Source: Ophiodon elongatus (taxonomy: Eukaryota > Chordata > Actinopteri > Perciformes > Hexagrammidae). From it: a stretch of 64,000 nucleotides of DNA. The number at the start of each line of letters is the position of its first letter. The stretch's first letter is position 1. The stretch covers positions 3,709,996 through 3,773,995 of the forward strand of contig JACSYO010002166.1 in assembly GCA_016806645.1 (NCBI GenBank), read 5' to 3'. Positions 61,330 to 64,000 of this stretch are shown piece by piece. The notes beneath the pieces were generated by a model, which had not been told where the DNA came from, made no database searches, and saw only the letters and a list, made by a program, of their open reading frames with translations. The position numbers and the translations under genes are program-made.

Positions 61330-61620
61330 GGGCAGCAAGCCGCACTGATGATCTCCTGTTCATTTGCCATTTCATGATAGTGGCGCGCTTATTAAAAATA
61401 GATGGTGGTGAAATTAGCCAAAAGCATGTGAATTAAGATCAAAAGGCAGCTGTGGCATGTGGCCGTAAACGAAAGAATCCAAACAATCCACGCGGTCACC
61501 AATTGAATTGAATATGGGAACAGAGACAGAATTAGTTTGCATTCATAAAAGAGACATTCTTCGTTTTGAAACAGCTCAACTCTGAGAAACAATTACTCAC
61601 CAGGTTGTTTCTTTTAATAT
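61330..61620. promoter_or_regulatory. CNE-like segment with MEF2-like site
   Basis: TTAAAAATAG at 61392-61401 is close to the MEF2 consensus. GTGAATTAAGATC, CACCAATTGAATTG and AACAATTACTC add homeodomain and SOX-like words. Unique and repeat-free; conservation not tested. Confidence 0.3.
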
Positions 61621-64000
61621 CTTTTATCTTAATTTTTCCATTTGTCAAATACCTTTTCAACATTTACTAGAAAGGAACTGATTTGGAAAACTTTTTGAAA
61701 CTAGTTTGATGATTGATTAATCGTTTCAGTCAGTTAAATTAAATGCCTAACCATTATGCATTCCATCTTAAAATGTCAAGATATGTTCCTTTTTTTGTTT
61801 TACATCATTGTAAATTTAATATTTTTTGACAAAAACAATCTGAATGTCACTTTGGGCTGTGGAAAGCTGTGATTGATAGTTTTCACTATTTTGGGGCTTT
61901 TTATAGACATATTGGTGGACTTTCGTTTAGCTTAACATGTAAAAATTGTCTTTGTGTGTAAACTGTAAACCACAATTTAACAAATATGGAGAATAAGGTT
62001 TCCAACAAATAAATGAATACATGGATTTAAATGGTTTTAGCTGTTCAGTTCTTTCAATGAAATCCCTCTGAATATCAATAATGGCTGACACACTCTGCCC
62101 ATTCGTGTAACAACAACATAATTTCCTGGGTCCATCTTAAAAACTCATATAAATAAGTGGCTACTAGCTGCATTTACTGTCTCTGTGTTTTAACCTTAAT
62201 CAGCACATAATTACATAATGGAAATTATAATTAAAAAAAAAAAATGTCATAATATTACTGGACCAATAAAATAAAGCATTACCAAATACAACATGCAACA
62301 TTTCTGCACCAGGTAAAAAGACAGCGGACTCCGTCTCTCTTCTCCAGGGTAAAAGGGACATAATGCTAATTGAGACAGGACAGACCATAGCTGCTCCTAT
62401 GCTCATCACTGCAGTTCACTGCTGAGGAGAGGAGAGGCAACTGAAAGGCTGTGCCAGATCTCCTCATGCACCACTGATTGCAACTACTTGGCCTGATTTT
62501 GGACTGGACTAGCCCTCCACTATTGTGTCCCAACTCACCGCCCAGTGCCCAGTGCCTGCCGCCACTAGCCCATTACTCGCTGCCCGGTGCCCAGCGGTGG
62601 GTTGACCCGGAGTCCCACAGGCTTTCACCCAGCACAGAGGAAAGCTTTGTGCCAACAGTTAAAGATGTGCAGTGGTGTGCACCATCAGCTGCGAGAAGTG
62701 ATCACCAACTTCGCGATAACGGTAACACACAAAGTATAGGGAGCCAGTAGTGATTGGCAATCTGGTTTCCCAACATTGAGGGGAAAACGAACCTGTTTCC
62801 TGACATTAAACATGCCTTGTGCTAAACGAGGAGTCACAGGATTTGAAATGAAAAATCATATCCTAAAACAGGTTTGCCGTAATTTTGTCACATTGTCAAA
62901 ATAAAAAACACTTTTCAATAGATAATTGTGCATACTGTCAGCTGGAACAGCAACCCAGCCGTGACTTTAGTCCATCACAGAGAGTCAGTCAGTTACTCAA
63001 GCTGTCAGAAAGTTTGCTGGTACACAATCCCAGCGAGGCAGCATCTTGTAACTTCACGTCTTATTCTGTTCTTGTGCCAAGCTCCTTCCCGAGCCAAACT
63101 AGGAAATGAGACTCTCTCTGAACCTGGTAGACTGAACAGAATGTGAGAATTGACAGGTATGGCAGCGTCTGCCAAACTGTGAGGCTTCCTGCCTCTGCCA
63201 TCCCATCGCACTCAGGATCAATCTCCATGACTCACTGAGCTCATATCCACATGCCGTTTCCTATCAGCCGGGAAGTTAATGTACAGGTTAATTATCCAGG
63301 CTACTCTGTTTGGAGAAAACAGAATCCGAGCCAAGAGTGGTTTGTTAGGCCAGCATTGTTGTTGTCATGCGTGATATTCTCAACTTACCACTCCTCTCAG
63401 CTCGTGATAAATCAGTCAATAAAGAAATGCCAGGAAGCAAGTATCATTTGCAAGGCTGGTGACTTGATGGCCTGGACAAATGAAGGCAGATGTTGTAAAA
63501 TCACTCAGCTGCTGCTTATAAGTCTACAGTAAACACCAACAAACCAGCAGCCAAATATTGCTTGTGTAGAGAATGTAATTTGTCATCTTCATCATAAAGA
63601 AGCCACTACACTCAAAGACTCCTGAGAAATTACCATTTCATGATTCACAAATCAATTTCCACACACACTATGCCTCTATTGTCTTCATCCATCTCCATCC
63701 TACACTACATGTCACATAACCATCAGGCTTTGTAAGATCACCAAGAGAGGATGCAGACACTTCCATCTTAATTTCTATCAAAACTATAGGAAAGACAGCG
63801 CTGTTTTTTTAAGTTGCTCCGTTTACACTTTCCAACTCTAGACGGCTTTTTGTCCGCTCTTTCTCTCCGTCTCTACTTTGCCCCCTTTGACCTGCTCAGC
63901 TCCAGTGCTGGGCCTGCTCACAGCTCAGTGCTTCACAAAGCATTAGCCTGTAGATGAAAGGGGGTCTACAGTAGGATTAGGGAACTGTTGTACATGCCCC
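61621..64000. other. non-coding stretch, nothing specific
   Basis: AT-rich to about 62320, then balanced. The 90-codon frame 62478-62750 (P/S-rich) and others of up to 93 codons are unrecognised. No RNA gene or repeat seen. Confidence 0.5.

Overview
This window reads as non-coding DNA from a ray-finned fish, most likely a percomorph (perch-like) teleost. Three segments (about 9380-9902, 18738-19010 and 39727-40086) match, from memory, dispersed repeats that are very common in percomorph genomes. The window is also dense in long (CA/GT)n and (GA)n microsatellites, and base composition is moderate to AT-rich with no CpG-island-like promoter. The taxon and repeat matches rest on recall and no search was run.

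No protein-coding gene can be supported. The longest open frames (273, 213 and 182 codons) all run through CA/GT microsatellites, show no recognisable domain, and are of the kind expected by chance in 64 kb read in six frames. No tRNA, rRNA, known microRNA, CRISPR array or intact transposon ORF was recognised. The best reading is a gene desert or the inside of very large introns.

Layout. 1-9.4 kb: non-coding with a G-rich block (787-826), CA/GT arrays (4174-4244, 6188-6257, 8513-8600) and a long GA array (8738-8823). 9.4-9.9 kb: dispersed repeat. 10-21.6 kb: segments that look like conserved non-coding elements, interleaved with long CA/GT arrays, a nested palindrome (17882-17968) and a second dispersed repeat. 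21.6-39.7 kb: the most enhancer-like stretch, with homeodomain, POU, TCF and nuclear-receptor-like motifs (26.3-28.9, 31.0-31.3, 34.4-34.6, 36.6-38.1 kb). 39.7-40.1 kb: third dispersed repeat. 40.5-51 kb: further CNE-like blocks, Z-DNA-type GT/GC arrays, a CAG tract and a CT/GA inverted array. 51-64 kb: AT-rich DNA, a 40-bp perfect-arm hairpin (59186-59312) and several splice-flanked short open frames.

The working model is a regulatory landscape around a developmental gene lying outside the window, as is typical of vertebrate gene deserts. This is inference; without alignment to other genomes the individual elements remain low-confidence. The structural observations most worth checking are the 59.2 kb hairpin, the 17.9 kb nested palindrome, the 46.2 kb inverted homeobox-like pair, and the candidate terminal exon at 41.06 kb.
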